Shown here: positions 25,070 to 33,209 of the stretch, in pieces | How positions within the stretch are numbered: the first letter of the stretch is position 1 | Layout of the letters: the number at the start of each line of letters is the position of its first letter | Source of the DNA: JANLYQ01 sp031365725 | Lineage (GTDB): Bacteria; Actinomycetota; Actinomycetes; JACCUZ01 | Length of the DNA stretch: 64,000 bases | Reading direction: 5' to 3' | Assembly (NCBI GenBank): GCA_031365725.1 | Contig: JANLYQ010000014.1 | Location: forward strand, 62,001-126,000 | Notes under the pieces: generated by a model | What the model was told of the DNA's origin: nothing | The model's database searches: none | Seen by the model: the letters and a program-made list of their open reading frames with translations, nothing else | Program-made: the position numbers and the translations under genes

Positions 25070-26743
25070 CTAGAAGACCCCGTCCTCGGTCGCGGGCGGA
25101 AGCCGTGCCGTGTCCCGCGCCCGGACATCGGCGACGGCATCGTGTCCCGCGGCGGCGCTCGCAGGGTAGCCGGTCACGGCTGTGAGGAAGGCTGCGCGTC
25201 GAAGGACAGCCACGAACAGCGTTGCCTCGCCGGACGCTCGGACTGTGGCGGTCCGGGGCACGTGGCCGAGCAGAGCGACGTCACCGAAGCCGGCGCCCCG
25301 GACCAGCGTGTTGACTGGTCGTCCGTCCCGCACCACCTCCGCACGGCCGGACAGGACCACGTAGTACCGATCGCCGCCCTCGCCCTGCTTGAAGACCACC
25401 TCGCCGGGCGCGTACTCAGCGCGCTCGAGGTCGGCCGCGAGCTGTTCGACGGTCGTGGCGGGCAGCGCGCCGAGCATGGGGACCTCACGCAGGACCTCGA
25501 TGTCGGCGTCCCGGACCCGCAGCTCGCCGTCGAGCCGCCGGAGCGCCGGGCGGCGCAGGGCCACGGCGGCGGGCGCGAGCAGGCCGACCGCGACCAGTGC
25601 GCCGCGCGGGCCGAGTGCCTCGACGGCGAGCGGGGCCGCAAGCCCGCCGAGGGCGACCCCGAGTGTCAGGACCGCTTCGAAGCCGGCGAACGTGCGGGCC
25701 AGCACGGCCTCGTCCGTCCGGCGGGCGAGGATGGTGAAGCCGGCGACGTCGATCAGGGAGTTGCCCACACCCACCAGGGCGAGCAGGCCGAGGGCCGCAG
25801 CCTCCGCGGGGACGACGCCGAGCAGCGACAGCGGCGCGCCGAACAAGGCGACCCCGATCCCGAACCAGGTGGCGAGTCCTCCGCGCCCGACGAGCGCCAG
25901 GGCGAACAAGGAGCCCAGCACTCCGCCGGCACCGACGGCTGAGCTCAGGATGCCGACGCCAGGTTCGCCAGTGTCTACCAGCTCGAACGCGATGACGGCT
26001 ATGAGCACGGTCACGCACCCACGGGTGAATGTCTGCACCACCCCGAGGGTGGTGACCAGCGCCAGGTCTCGGTTGCCGGCGATCGTCGCGAACCCTTGGA
26101 CGAGGGACCGGGCCACCGGGATGCGTGCGGACCTCGCCCGTGGTGGGGCGTCGTACGGGAGGGCCACGACGACCAGCCCGCCGAGCAGCGACATGACAGA
26201 GGACACAGCGAAGACCGCCGCGGCTCCGCTCGTCGCGAGGATCGCGCTGGCGGCCACCGGTCCGCCCAGCGCCGCCAGCGAGTCCAGCATCCCGCGGACC
26301 GCGTTTGCGCTGGTCAGGTCGCGCGGGGAGTTCGCCAGGGCGGGGAGCAGGGCTGAGTGGGCCGGCCGGTACAGCGCCAGCGCGGCCGTCGCGACAGCCG
26401 CACAGCTGTAGATCGCCACCGGCGGCCCGTCCGCCACAGTCACGACGGCGGTGCCGGCCAGCGCCATCGCCCGCACGATCCCGATGGCGATCAGCACCAC
26501 CTCGCGGCGGACCCGGTCTGCCGTGGTGGCCAGGAAGGGCGTCAGAAGCGCCGCCGTCGCCATGCGGACAGCGGTAACGACGCCGACCGCGGCGACGCCG
26601 CCATTGCGGAACGCCACGACCGCGAGCGCCACCATGAACGCGCTCTCCCCGGTCCACATCAAGGCGAACGAGATTTGGGCTCGGCGTAGTGGCTTTCCCG
26701 CCACCGCCGACGAGCTCAGGCGAGTCGTGCGATCGCGAACCAC
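25070..26743 (-). CDS. MFS transporter with C-terminal cyclic nucleotide-binding domain
   Basis: A 557-residue protein. Residues 15-405 form about 12 membrane helices of an MFS_3/enterobactin-exporter-like fold. Residues 420-540 form a cyclic nucleotide-binding domain (YAPGEVVFKQGEGGDRYYVV, GAGFGDVALLGHVPRTATV). Such fusions occur in actinobacteria and may gate transport by cAMP; that is inference. The usual phosphate-binding Arg is near RTATV, where the motif is close to canonical. The start is a GTG at 26743 without a good ribosome site; a downstream Met near 26665 is possible. Confidence 0.82.
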   Translation of the reverse strand: MVRDRTTRLSSSAVAGKPLRRAQISFALMWTGESAFMVALAVVAFRNGGVAAVGVVTAVRMATAALLTPFLATTADRVRREVVLIAIGIVRAMALAGTAVVTVADGPPVAIYSCAAVATAALALYRPAHSALLPALANSPRDLTSANAVRGMLDSLAALGGPVAASAILATSGAAAVFAVSSVMSLLGGLVVVALPYDAPPRARSARIPVARSLVQGFATIAGNRDLALVTTLGVVQTFTRGCVTVLIAVIAFELVDTGEPGVGILSSAVGAGGVLGSLFALALVGRGGLATWFGIGVALFGAPLSLLGVVPAEAAALGLLALVGVGNSLIDVAGFTILARRTDEAVLARTFAGFEAVLTLGVALGGLAAPLAVEALGPRGALVAVGLLAPAAVALRRPALRRLDGELRVRDADIEVLREVPMLGALPATTVEQLAADLERAEYAPGEVVFKQGEGGDRYYVVLSGRAEVVRDGRPVNTLVRGAGFGDVALLGHVPRTATVRASGEATLFVAVLRRAAFLTAVTGYPASAAAGHDAVADVRARDTARLPPATEDGVF

Positions 26744-26899
26744 GGCACAAGAGCGTGCCGCACGGAGCGCGGAGGCGCCAGAACCGAAGACATCTCGGCC
26801 GCTCGCACCGCCGCCCGAGCAGCACCCCGAAGATGACGGGGACCTGTCAGCCCAGCGCGAGGAGCCCCCGCCCCAAGACGTACTTCGGAGTGAGCTCCG

Positions 26900-27571
26900 C
26901 TATCGGCCCGGACTGGCACCATTGATGCCTCGGGCGCGTGCAGATCGTGTTGGCAGGCCAAAGTCGCGGACCAGTGTGGCGCTGACGAGCTGACGCAGGA
27001 CGCGGAGCTGGGCCCGCATGGGCTCTGCGGAGCGCAGGCTGCGACACATCAGGTAGCCGCCCTCGAAGGTTGCGAACAGGTGGTCGGCCAACTCGTCGGG
27101 TTCTATGCATCGGCCGGCGGCGGTCGTGGCGAGCGCCGGCCGTAGCAGCGTGACGAACTCGACGCGCCACGTGAGAATGGCGCGCTCTACGGCGACCGCA
27201 GTGGCGTCGTCCAGCAGGTCCCGCTCGGTCAGTACAGGGATGTAGAGGCAGCCCGAGTCCTTTGAGACCAGCTCCTGGGCCCAGCATTCGTAGAAGCCGA
27301 GAAATCCGAGTACGCGATCGACCGGATCCTCGACGTTGGCGACCGAGTCCAGCCCCTGGGCCAGCAGGGCCAGGTCGACGTCGACGTACCTCTCAACCAG
27401 CGCACGCGCTAGTGCCTTCTTCGACTCGAAGTGATGGAAGAAGGCGCCCTTGCTGGTGCGCGCCTCCGCCAGGATCTGATCGACGGACGTGGCGCCAAAC
27501 CCGTTGCGCTCCACGAGCATTTCGGCCGCGTCGAGGATCCGTCTCCGCGTCGCGGACCCATCTCTCGGCAC
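26900..27571 (-). CDS. TetR-family repressor
   Basis: A 223-residue TetR protein. The DNA-binding part is RRRILDAAEMLVERNGFGAT then SVDQILAEARTSKGAFFHHF at 9-50. The C-terminal domain shows FYECWAQEL and a Cys in DSGCLYIP. Two operator-like palindromes ACCAGACNGTCTGGT-type lie at 27588-27624 between this gene and the divergent homocysteine methyltransferase gene; both promoters are therefore likely repressed by it. The ligand is unknown. Confidence 0.9.
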   Translation of the reverse strand: MPRDGSATRRRILDAAEMLVERNGFGATSVDQILAEARTSKGAFFHHFESKKALARALVERYVDVDLALLAQGLDSVANVEDPVDRVLGFLGFYECWAQELVSKDSGCLYIPVLTERDLLDDATAVAVERAILTWRVEFVTLLRPALATTAAGRCIEPDELADHLFATFEGGYLMCRSLRSAEPMRAQLRVLRQLVSATLVRDFGLPTRSARARGINGASPGR

Positions 27572-27587
27572 GTTCCCATTGTATGAG

Positions 27588-27624
27588 ACCAGACGGTCTG
27601 GTAAAACAAACCAAACAGTCTGGT
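27588..27624. promoter_or_regulatory. Two TetR operator palindromes
   Basis: ACCAGACGGTCTGGT (27588-27602) is a perfect palindrome around one base. ACCAAACAGTCTGGT (27610-27624) is the same with one arm imperfect. Their centres are 22 bp apart, two helical turns, inside the 66-bp gap between divergent tetR and methyltransferase genes. Confidence 0.85.
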
Positions 27625-27637
27625 ACTAGGAGGCAGC

Positions 27638-28549
27638 ATGCTCAACTGGGTGACTGACGGAGGTCTCGAGACCAACCTGCTGTTCCACCACCGGATCGAC
27701 CTGCCGGAGTTTGCCGCATTCCCCCTTGTGGACGATCCCGCCACGGCGCAGGTTCTCATCGATTACTACCGCGACTACGCCGACATCGCGAACTCAGTCG
27801 GTGTCGGGCTGCTGCTGGAGACACCCACCTGGCGGGCCAACCCCGACTGGGCCCACAAGCTCGGGTACGACGTAGCCGCGCTCGACCGCGTCAACCGCGC
27901 CGCCGTCGAGCTCGTCCGCCAAGCGGCGCCGGAGACCGCCCGCGCGCGGATCTCGGGCGTGGTAGGCCCACGAGGCGACGGGTACGTCGCCGCCGGAACG
28001 TCCGCCGATGCCGCAGCTGACTACCACCTGACCCAGATCACGTCCTTCGCCGCCGCAGGCGTCGACGTCATCCACGCGATGACAATCAACGAGCCGGCCG
28101 AGGCGATCGGAGTAGTGCGCGCCGCCCGGAGCGCTGGGCTGCCCGTGGGCGTGTCGTTCACCGTCGAGACCGACGGCAAGCTCTCGGACGGCACATCCCT
28201 CGGTCGGGCCGTCGAGCAGGTCGACGCCGACGCCGCGCCTGACTGGTTTGGCATTAACTGCGCCCACCCCGCGCACGTGTTCAACGCCCTCGACGGCGGC
28301 GCCTGGCAGGGACGGCTCCGGACCTTCCGGCCGAACGCCTCGACGCTCACCCACGAGGAGCTCGACGCCATGGAGGTGCTCGACGAGGGCGACCGCGACC
28401 TACTGTGCGACAGCACCTTGGACCTGCTCGCGGCACTGCCCTCACTCACCACGCTCGGCGGATGCTGCGGCACCGACGCCACCCACGTCGCGGCCCTCTG
28501 GAAGGCAGCCACAGCCCGATCTGCCAAGAACGCTGATCACTCGGCCTAG
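27638..28549 (+). CDS. Homocysteine S-methyltransferase family protein
   Basis: A 303-residue TIM barrel of the Hcy-binding family. Zinc ligands are the Cys in FGINCAHP near 206 and the Cys pair in TLGGCCGTD near 276. TDGGLETNLLFH opens the barrel. The ATG follows AGGAGG. It transfers a methyl group to homocysteine or a related thiol; the donor may be S-methylmethionine. The divergent TetR and its two operators show that it is induced rather than housekeeping, so a detoxification or sulfur-scavenging role is possible. Confidence 0.85.
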   Translation: MLNWVTDGGLETNLLFHHRIDLPEFAAFPLVDDPATAQVLIDYYRDYADIANSVGVGLLLETPTWRANPDWAHKLGYDVAALDRVNRAAVELVRQAAPETARARISGVVGPRGDGYVAAGTSADAAADYHLTQITSFAAAGVDVIHAMTINEPAEAIGVVRAARSAGLPVGVSFTVETDGKLSDGTSLGRAVEQVDADAAPDWFGINCAHPAHVFNALDGGAWQGRLRTFRPNASTLTHEELDAMEVLDEGDRDLLCDSTLDLLAALPSLTTLGGCCGTDATHVAALWKAATARSAKNADHSA

Positions 28550-28659
28550 CGTTCGGGCGTAGCTGCGCGAAGGCCAGCTCCGATACGGCGACGGCTGATA
28601 CGTGCGACTAGCACCAGCCATTCCCACCGGGCGGACCCTGGTTGATGCGGCGGTTGAAT

Positions 28660-28670
28660 CAGATAATCTG
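28660..28670. promoter_or_regulatory. Palindrome at the antitoxin promoter
   Basis: CAGATAATCTG is a perfect 11-bp palindrome 5 bp before the antitoxin ATG. A possible promoter is TTGATG (28642-28647), 16 bp, TAATCT (28664-28669), which would give a leaderless or nearly leaderless transcript. Antitoxin-toxin complexes often bind such a site. Confidence 0.5.
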
Positions 28671-28675
28671 CGTAG

Positions 28676-28926
28676 ATGAAGGAGGTCACCGCTACAGAGG
28701 CGGCAAGGGGTTTCTCGGCCTTGCTGACTGCCGTCGAGAAGGATGGCGAGACCTTCTTTGTCACGCGGGGCGGCCGAGTCATTGCTCGCATCGAGCCGGC
28801 GGCAGGCACCTTAGGGCGGCCGTGAAGGCACTACTCGGGCACTTCCGGCCAGATGAAGCCTGGATCACCGATCTCACCGAGGTGCGCGAGCTGTTGACGA
28901 CGCAGGACCGTCCATGGGCCGCCTGA
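28676..28926 (+). pseudogene. Phd/YefM-type antitoxin, frameshifted
   Basis: From ATG 28676 the frame reads MKEVTATEAARGFSALLTAV... RGGRVIARIEP, a Phd/YefM antitoxin N-terminal domain, but stops at 28823-28825 after 49 codons. The next frame continues at once with AVKALLGHFRPDEAW, DLTEVRELLTTQDRPW and a stop at 28926, the toxin-binding tail usual for this class. One missing G near 28814-28817 would restore a single protein of about 83 residues. The toxin ATG at 28914 overlaps the end of the tail, as in intact operons. It may be a true mutation or an assembly error. Confidence 0.8.
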
Positions 28927-29690
28927 TCCTCGACACGACGGTGCTCATCGACGCCGAGCGCCAAAGACGGCATCTGCATCGCCTGATCGCGGACGAGGAC
29001 GATGTGGCGATCGCTGCCATCACCGCGGCGGAGCTTCTCGTCGGTGTCGAACTCGCGGACGACCAACGGCGGCAGTCGCGGTCGACCTCCGTGCGCAGTG
29101 TTCTGGAGACCATCCCGATCGAGGACTACGACATCCACGTAGCCCGGACCCACACGGCGCTGCTCGCCCACGTACGACGCACTACTAGACCCCGCGGGGC
29201 GCACGACCTGATCATCGCCGCGACGGCCGCAACCAGCGACCGTCTCGTCGTCTCGACGGATAGCTCCGCCTTCGTCGAGCTGCCAGGCGTTGCACTCCGT
29301 CCCTACCCAGCCCACGGTCTGGCCGTGCGGTCAACGCAGGTTCGCCGCCGCTGCTGCGCTTGGCCGTGTCTCTCGATCTCGCTGGGTGGTTGCTGGGGCG
29401 GTGGATGTCTGGGCGGCGCCGGGGAACCGGCTTCCGGCTGTGGCGGGAGGAGCGGCGATGACAGAGCCGCGGTTGTCCAGGCGGCCCGATGGGCGAGGAT
29501 GTCGCCGTGGAAGATCCGCCTCTTCTGTACCTGGCACCTATCGATCAGAGCAATTGGCGGGCCGCCGTTGCCGTGCACGTGTCCCCTGACCAGGTCCGGC
29601 TCGTCGCTGGCCATCAACCAGTCGCTCTGGTTATCCTGTCCAAGGCCTACGTGCGATCGGGTGACCTCGACTGGGAGCCGCTCGCCTTGA
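28914..29690 (+). CDS. PIN-domain VapC-type toxin with abnormal C-terminal extension
   Basis: The first 133 or so residues are a normal VapC ribonuclease: LDTTVLIDAE with the first Asp, ITAAELLVGVE with the Glu, GAHDLIIAA with the third acid and STDSSAF with the fourth. The expected stop after PGVALRPYPAH is missing and the frame runs on for about 120 residues of Cys/Gly/Trp-rich sequence with no family resemblance, overlapping the GNAT gene in another frame. The toxin gene thus appears damaged at its 3' end while all four catalytic acids remain. Its antitoxin is frameshifted. Confidence 0.8.
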   Translation: MGRLILDTTVLIDAERQRRHLHRLIADEDDVAIAAITAAELLVGVELADDQRRQSRSTSVRSVLETIPIEDYDIHVARTHTALLAHVRRTTRPRGAHDLIIAATAATSDRLVVSTDSSAFVELPGVALRPYPAHGLAVRSTQVRRRCCAWPCLSISLGGCWGGGCLGGAGEPASGCGGRSGDDRAAVVQAARWARMSPWKIRLFCTWHLSIRAIGGPPLPCTCPLTRSGSSLAINQSLWLSCPRPTCDRVTSTGSRSP

Positions 29691-29983
29691 CCAAGCAGGG
29701 TTCCGTGGTCGGAGTAGTCGCTCTCGCACACGCTCAGGCACACACACAGTTGCTGCACCTGGCGATTGACGCGTCGATGCAGGGGCGAGGAGTTGGGTCG
29801 GCGGCGGTGGAGCTGCTGATTGCGCACATCTGTGAGACGCGACCGAGCTCGCGACAGGTTCACCTCACTGTGCACCCCGACAACTCACGCGCGCAGCACC
29901 TGTATCGGAGCCACGGCTTCTCGCCGACCGGGCAAGTCCGCGACGGCGAGCTGATGTGGTCGCTGGACCTCAACCGCGAATAG
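29489..29983 (+). CDS. GNAT-family N-acetyltransferase
   Basis: A 164-residue acetyltransferase. The acetyl-CoA loop is MQGRGVGSAAVELL near 98-111, preceded by the beta strand LLHLAID and followed by HLTVHPDNSRAQHLYRSHGF. A GTG at 29507 with GAGGA 7 nt upstream is a better start than the ATG at 29489. The substrate is unknown. The 5' end overlaps the runaway C-terminus of the toxin gene, which argues that the latter is not natural. Confidence 0.82.
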   Translation: MGEDVAVEDPPLLYLAPIDQSNWRAAVAVHVSPDQVRLVAGHQPVALVILSKAYVRSGDLDWEPLALTKQGSVVGVVALAHAQAHTQLLHLAIDASMQGRGVGSAAVELLIAHICETRPSSRQVHLTVHPDNSRAQHLYRSHGFSPTGQVRDGELMWSLDLNRE

Positions 29984-30045
29984 GTGCCACACCCCGCTCC
30001 TCGGCCAGTCCTTGCTGTGGGACCGATCGGTAGTCAGCTCCGCCG

Positions 30046-30456
30046 CTAGGGTGCAGTCATCGGCAATGCGTCGATGTTCTTGAGCGCCGCATGCACGGCC
30101 AGGAAGCACTGATGCCCAGCCGGCGTCCCGCAGTAGGACGTCGCATGGATCAGGATCTCCTTGATCTCATCCACAGTGAACCCATTCCTGAACGCGCCCT
30201 GGGCGTAGATGCCGAGTTCTTGATGGCGACCCAGTCCCGCCAGGATGCCCAGTGTGACGAGGAATCGACTCCTCCGATCAAGTCCAGGTCGGCTCCAGGC
30301 GTAACCCCACGCCATCTCGGTCACCGCGTCCTGAAAGGCCATCATAAAGTCGTCGGAGCTGGCGAGATTCGCCTCGACGTACTCGTGGCCAAGAACGTCT
30401 CGTCGTGTGTCGAGGCCGGTCGAATGAAGCTCTGAACGGGGACCGTTGTTGCTCAT
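30046..30456 (-). CDS. Carboxymuconolactone decarboxylase (PcaC-like)
   Basis: A 136-residue all-helical protein. It shows WSRPGLDRRSRFLVTLGILA, RHQELGIYAQGAFRNGFTVD and SYCGTPAGHQCF, the PcaC pattern. PcaC decarboxylates gamma-carboxymuconolactone in the protocatechuate branch of the beta-ketoadipate pathway, but no other pca gene is in view, so a different CMD-fold role is possible. The start is the ATG at 30456 with GAAGAGGTAG upstream. Confidence 0.82.
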   Translation of the reverse strand: MSNNGPRSELHSTGLDTRRDVLGHEYVEANLASSDDFMMAFQDAVTEMAWGYAWSRPGLDRRSRFLVTLGILAGLGRHQELGIYAQGAFRNGFTVDEIKEILIHATSYCGTPAGHQCFLAVHAALKNIDALPMTAP

Positions 30457-30644
30457 GGCTACCTCTTCGATCTGGTCGCTCTGACCTGAGCGCCGCCCAG
30501 ACGAACGTCGCACTCCGCGGAAGTTCGGTCAAGGCGCACGCTCTGCAACATCGCTGTGAGTGCGCGTGAAGAGCCAGAGCCAGACGCAGGAGAGTCCCCT
30601 GGGGTGGTGGGGCTTGAGGTCGTACGGCGGGGCGGCGTGAAGCC

Positions 30645-30932
30645 TTGTCCCAGTCTGCCCTGTCCGGGTTGCTCGAGGCGTTCCGCACCGGCGATGGCGT
30701 GGAAATGATCCGCGAGTCGGTCCGCACCGTGCTGCAGGAGCTCGTCGAGTTCGAAGCCGCCGGTGTGATCGGCGCCGGACGCTACGAGCGCACCGAGGAC
30801 CGCGTCACCGAACGCAGCCGAACCCGGCCCAAGCTGCTGGCGACCAAGGCCGGTGACGTGGAGTTGCGGAACCCCAAGCTGCGGAAGGGCTCGTACTTCC
30901 CCTCCATCCTGGAGCGGCGCCGCCGCATCTGA
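30645..30932 (+). pseudogene. IS256-family transposase, N-terminal stump
   Basis: 95 codons from a TTG read SQSALSGLLEAFRTGDGVEM, then VIGAGRYERTEDRVTERSRT and AGDVELRNPKLRKGSYFPS, the N-terminal end of mutator/IS256 transposases, which normally have about 400 residues. The frame stops at 30932 just after ERRRRI and no catalytic DDE part or terminal inverted repeat is visible in the next kilobase. It marks an old insertion in this region. Confidence 0.85.
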
Positions 30933-31104
30933 TAGCCGGCCCTCTCGACTGGAGACAACTGGTGCGACGCGCCTTGGATGCCTTCGGCATCGGACGTCTG
31001 GCCGACAGAACGTTAGCTGCGTTGGCCGCCGTGAAACGACCCCAGCGGAAGGCAGCCTGCGACGGGTAGGCGCTGTCCCTATCGCCGCGGACGGACCTGC
31101 AACC

Positions 31105-32085
31105 TCAGGCGACTGCCGGGGCCGGTGCGACTGAGGCCGCGTGCGGGAGCAGAGTGTTCTGCGCTATCGCCACGAGAGTACGGGTCGCGATAGCGCCGAC
31201 CAGCATCGTGATGGCAGCAAGGAGCAAAGAACTCCAGACCCTCTCGCCAGGAGGGTGTTCGGCGGCGATCCAGAACAGACCGGCCGAGGCCACGGCAGCC
31301 CAGGAGAAGGTGAAAGCCCACGTGCCGAGGGAAAATGGCTGGGCGAGGTACCGCGGCAACAGCGGGAGCTGTGCTGCCACCATCAGGAGCCCGTAGCCGG
31401 CCAGCAGGGCAAGGGGAGTGGTGACACGCCCGCCGGAGGAGAAGAACAGCGCCAGGCTGGCTACGGCAGCGGGCGCCACCTCGATCGCCATCGTCGGCAC
31501 GAGGGCATCAGGCACCGGCGGGCGGAACATGAGGCGGCCAAGGATCATCGAGCCCACGATCGTCCAGCAGACGAGACCCAGGCCGAACATCATCTCGGAG
31601 AGACGCACCTGCCCCACCTCGGCAGCGGCTGCCGAGGCGATGAACCCGCCGGCAACCGTGGGCAGGAAGTACCCCGGGTGGAGTCGGTCGAGCTCCGTCC
31701 CCCCACGCATCCAGAACCCGGTGAATGAGCCCCCCACGGCCACCACCCCAACGACCAGAATGTCGACGAGGACCCGGGCGAGCTGAGGTGCGTACGGGCC
31801 GAGGCCGTCGACGACCAGGAGCAGCGGAACGATGATCCCTAGCGAAGCAAAGGGACCGGCCGTCATGTCCTGGACGTCGCGCGCGAGGCTCCCTCCCCCC
31901 GCCGTGATGTAGCGGACGTAGAGCACCAACGAGATCGCCCACACGGCGGTTGCTAACAGAGCGATGACGGTTGCCACGGCGCCGGGCGCGAGCCCGAGGC
32001 TGTCGGCCACACGCCACGTGGTGGCCAGACCGGCCAGACCGAACCCCGCGCCAAAGATGTTCAGCGGCACTCGGGCGTGGGTCAT
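31105..32085 (-). CDS. TDT-family transporter (tellurite/C4-dicarboxylate, TehA-like)
   Basis: A 326-residue protein with about ten membrane helices. NIFGAGFGLAGLATTWR at the start and GRLMFRPPVPDALVPTMAI in the middle are typical for the voltage-dependent anion-channel/TDT family, which includes TehA and malate or sulfite exporters. Substrate cannot be read. The ATG at 32085 overlaps the stop of the upstream membrane gene (ATGA), so the two form an operon. Confidence 0.82.
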   Translation of the reverse strand: MTHARVPLNIFGAGFGLAGLATTWRVADSLGLAPGAVATVIALLATAVWAISLVLYVRYITAGGGSLARDVQDMTAGPFASLGIIVPLLLVVDGLGPYAPQLARVLVDILVVGVVAVGGSFTGFWMRGGTELDRLHPGYFLPTVAGGFIASAAAAEVGQVRLSEMMFGLGLVCWTIVGSMILGRLMFRPPVPDALVPTMAIEVAPAAVASLALFFSSGGRVTTPLALLAGYGLLMVAAQLPLLPRYLAQPFSLGTWAFTFSWAAVASAGLFWIAAEHPPGERVWSSLLLAAITMLVGAIATRTLVAIAQNTLLPHAASVAPAPAVA

Positions 32086-32555
32086 GGTTGCTCGTGGCGG
32101 TTGCCGGACAGTGGACCCTGCTTCTCGCGATGCTGCGCGAGCTGCAGCCGAGTGCCAATCAGCGAGCGACGCCTGGACAGGGAAGTGCCTGACGCAGCAG
32201 CCGTCCGCCGGTGCCACAGGGAGCTGCACAGCCACACAATCGCCGCGATGGCCAACGCTTGGACCGCGACGTTGACGAGGGTGGGAAGCATCGCCTCTCG
32301 GACCAGGTGACGGAAGGTGGGCGCAGAGAACGTGGTGGGGTAGTCGACCGGGTTCGGGTGAACTGCGCTCGTGGGCAGCGTCAACAGGTTGGTGAAGAGA
32401 TACGGCGAGAACGAGTCCGTGAAGGTCCGGCGTCCGATCTTCGCCATCTCACTGACGTACTCGGCGACCGTCACGAGGAGCACTCCGGCGGCGTAGGTTC
32501 CGGCAACGGCACCTGGCCAGAACCGTCGAGACGACCGACTCGCGAAGCGCTTCAC
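32082..32555 (-). CDS. Small membrane protein (SCO4225-like)
   Basis: A 157-residue protein with two membrane helices (VAGTYAAGVLLVTVAEYVSEM and LVNVAVQALAIAAIVWLCSSLW) around a polar loop containing YLFTNLLTLPTS, which recalls SCO4225-family proteins. A basic C-terminal tail follows. The start is set at the GTG 32555 (VKRFASRSS); the frame stays open upstream without homology. It overlaps the TDT gene by four bases and may be an accessory subunit. Confidence 0.6.
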   Translation of the reverse strand: MKRFASRSSRRFWPGAVAGTYAAGVLLVTVAEYVSEMAKIGRRTFTDSFSPYLFTNLLTLPTSAVHPNPVDYPTTFSAPTFRHLVREAMLPTLVNVAVQALAIAAIVWLCSSLWHRRTAAASGTSLSRRRSLIGTRLQLAQHREKQGPLSGNRHEQP

Positions 32556-32819
32556 CGCAGGACGACCCGAAGAGCCCTGCGACCTTGGTGGACGTCGTCG
32601 ACAAGTCGCATCAGCTGTGCTCCTGTGTTGGATGGTCCCGGTCCTGCGGGATGACTCCTCACACTCTCCGACCGGCTCGTCCCGCGCATCGGTCGAACGA
32701 CTGTCGTGCTGGGCGACGGAGCGACATCTCACTGATGTGCGTCGTCCCGACATGCGGCAGTGTCGATGCCGTCGGCCGTTACCGGTCGATCCCCCTACTG
32801 CATCTCGAAGGAGCCTTCC

Positions 32820-33209
32820 ATGCCACCGAGCACTGACCTGATCGACCGATACTTCGAAGCTGACCGCACCCATGATGTGGACGCCCTCGTCGGACTTTTC
32901 ACGCCAGCGGGCGTGGTCGTCGACGACGGCAAGACTCATCGAGGCAGTCTCGAGATCCGCGCCTGGCGAGATACGGCGACGTCGCAGTACCTGTACACGA
33001 CGACCCAGGTCGAGCGCCAGCCATCTGGGGACACCGGGGCGATCGTCACCGCACGGCTTAAGGGCAACTTCCCCGGTGGCACCGTGGACCTACGGTTCGC
33101 CTTTCAGGTTGCCGACGCACTGATCACCCACCTGACCATCGCGCCGACGGACACCCCGACCAACGTTACGGACGACGCGGGTCCAGCGACACCGGATGCG
33201 CCGAAGTAG
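32820..33209 (+). CDS. SnoaL/NTF2-like protein
   Basis: A 129-residue protein of the NTF2-like fold: LIDRYFEADRTHDVDALVGL at the start, HRGSLEIRAWRD and DLRFAFQVADALITHLTI at the end. The ATG at 32820 has AAGGAG about 6 nt upstream. Such proteins bind small molecules or act as isomerases; function unknown. Its last 44 bp overlap the convergent LuxR-type gene. Confidence 0.78.
   Translation: MPPSTDLIDRYFEADRTHDVDALVGLFTPAGVVVDDGKTHRGSLEIRAWRDTATSQYLYTTTQVERQPSGDTGAIVTARLKGNFPGGTVDLRFAFQVADALITHLTIAPTDTPTNVTDDAGPATPDAPK

Noticed and set aside
25389..26411. 340-codon plus-strand frame
   Set aside because: Antisense to the membrane helices of the MFS gene; Ser/Thr/Arg/Ala-rich without domain pattern.
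29320..29690. C-terminal half of the toxin frame as a separate functional domain
   Set aside because: No family pattern, odd Cys/Trp content, and overlap with a good GNAT gene in another frame.
32556..32939. N-terminal extension of the SCO4225-like membrane protein to 285 residues
   Set aside because: The added part is Arg/Ser-rich, is partly antisense to the SnoaL-like gene, and has no ribosome site.
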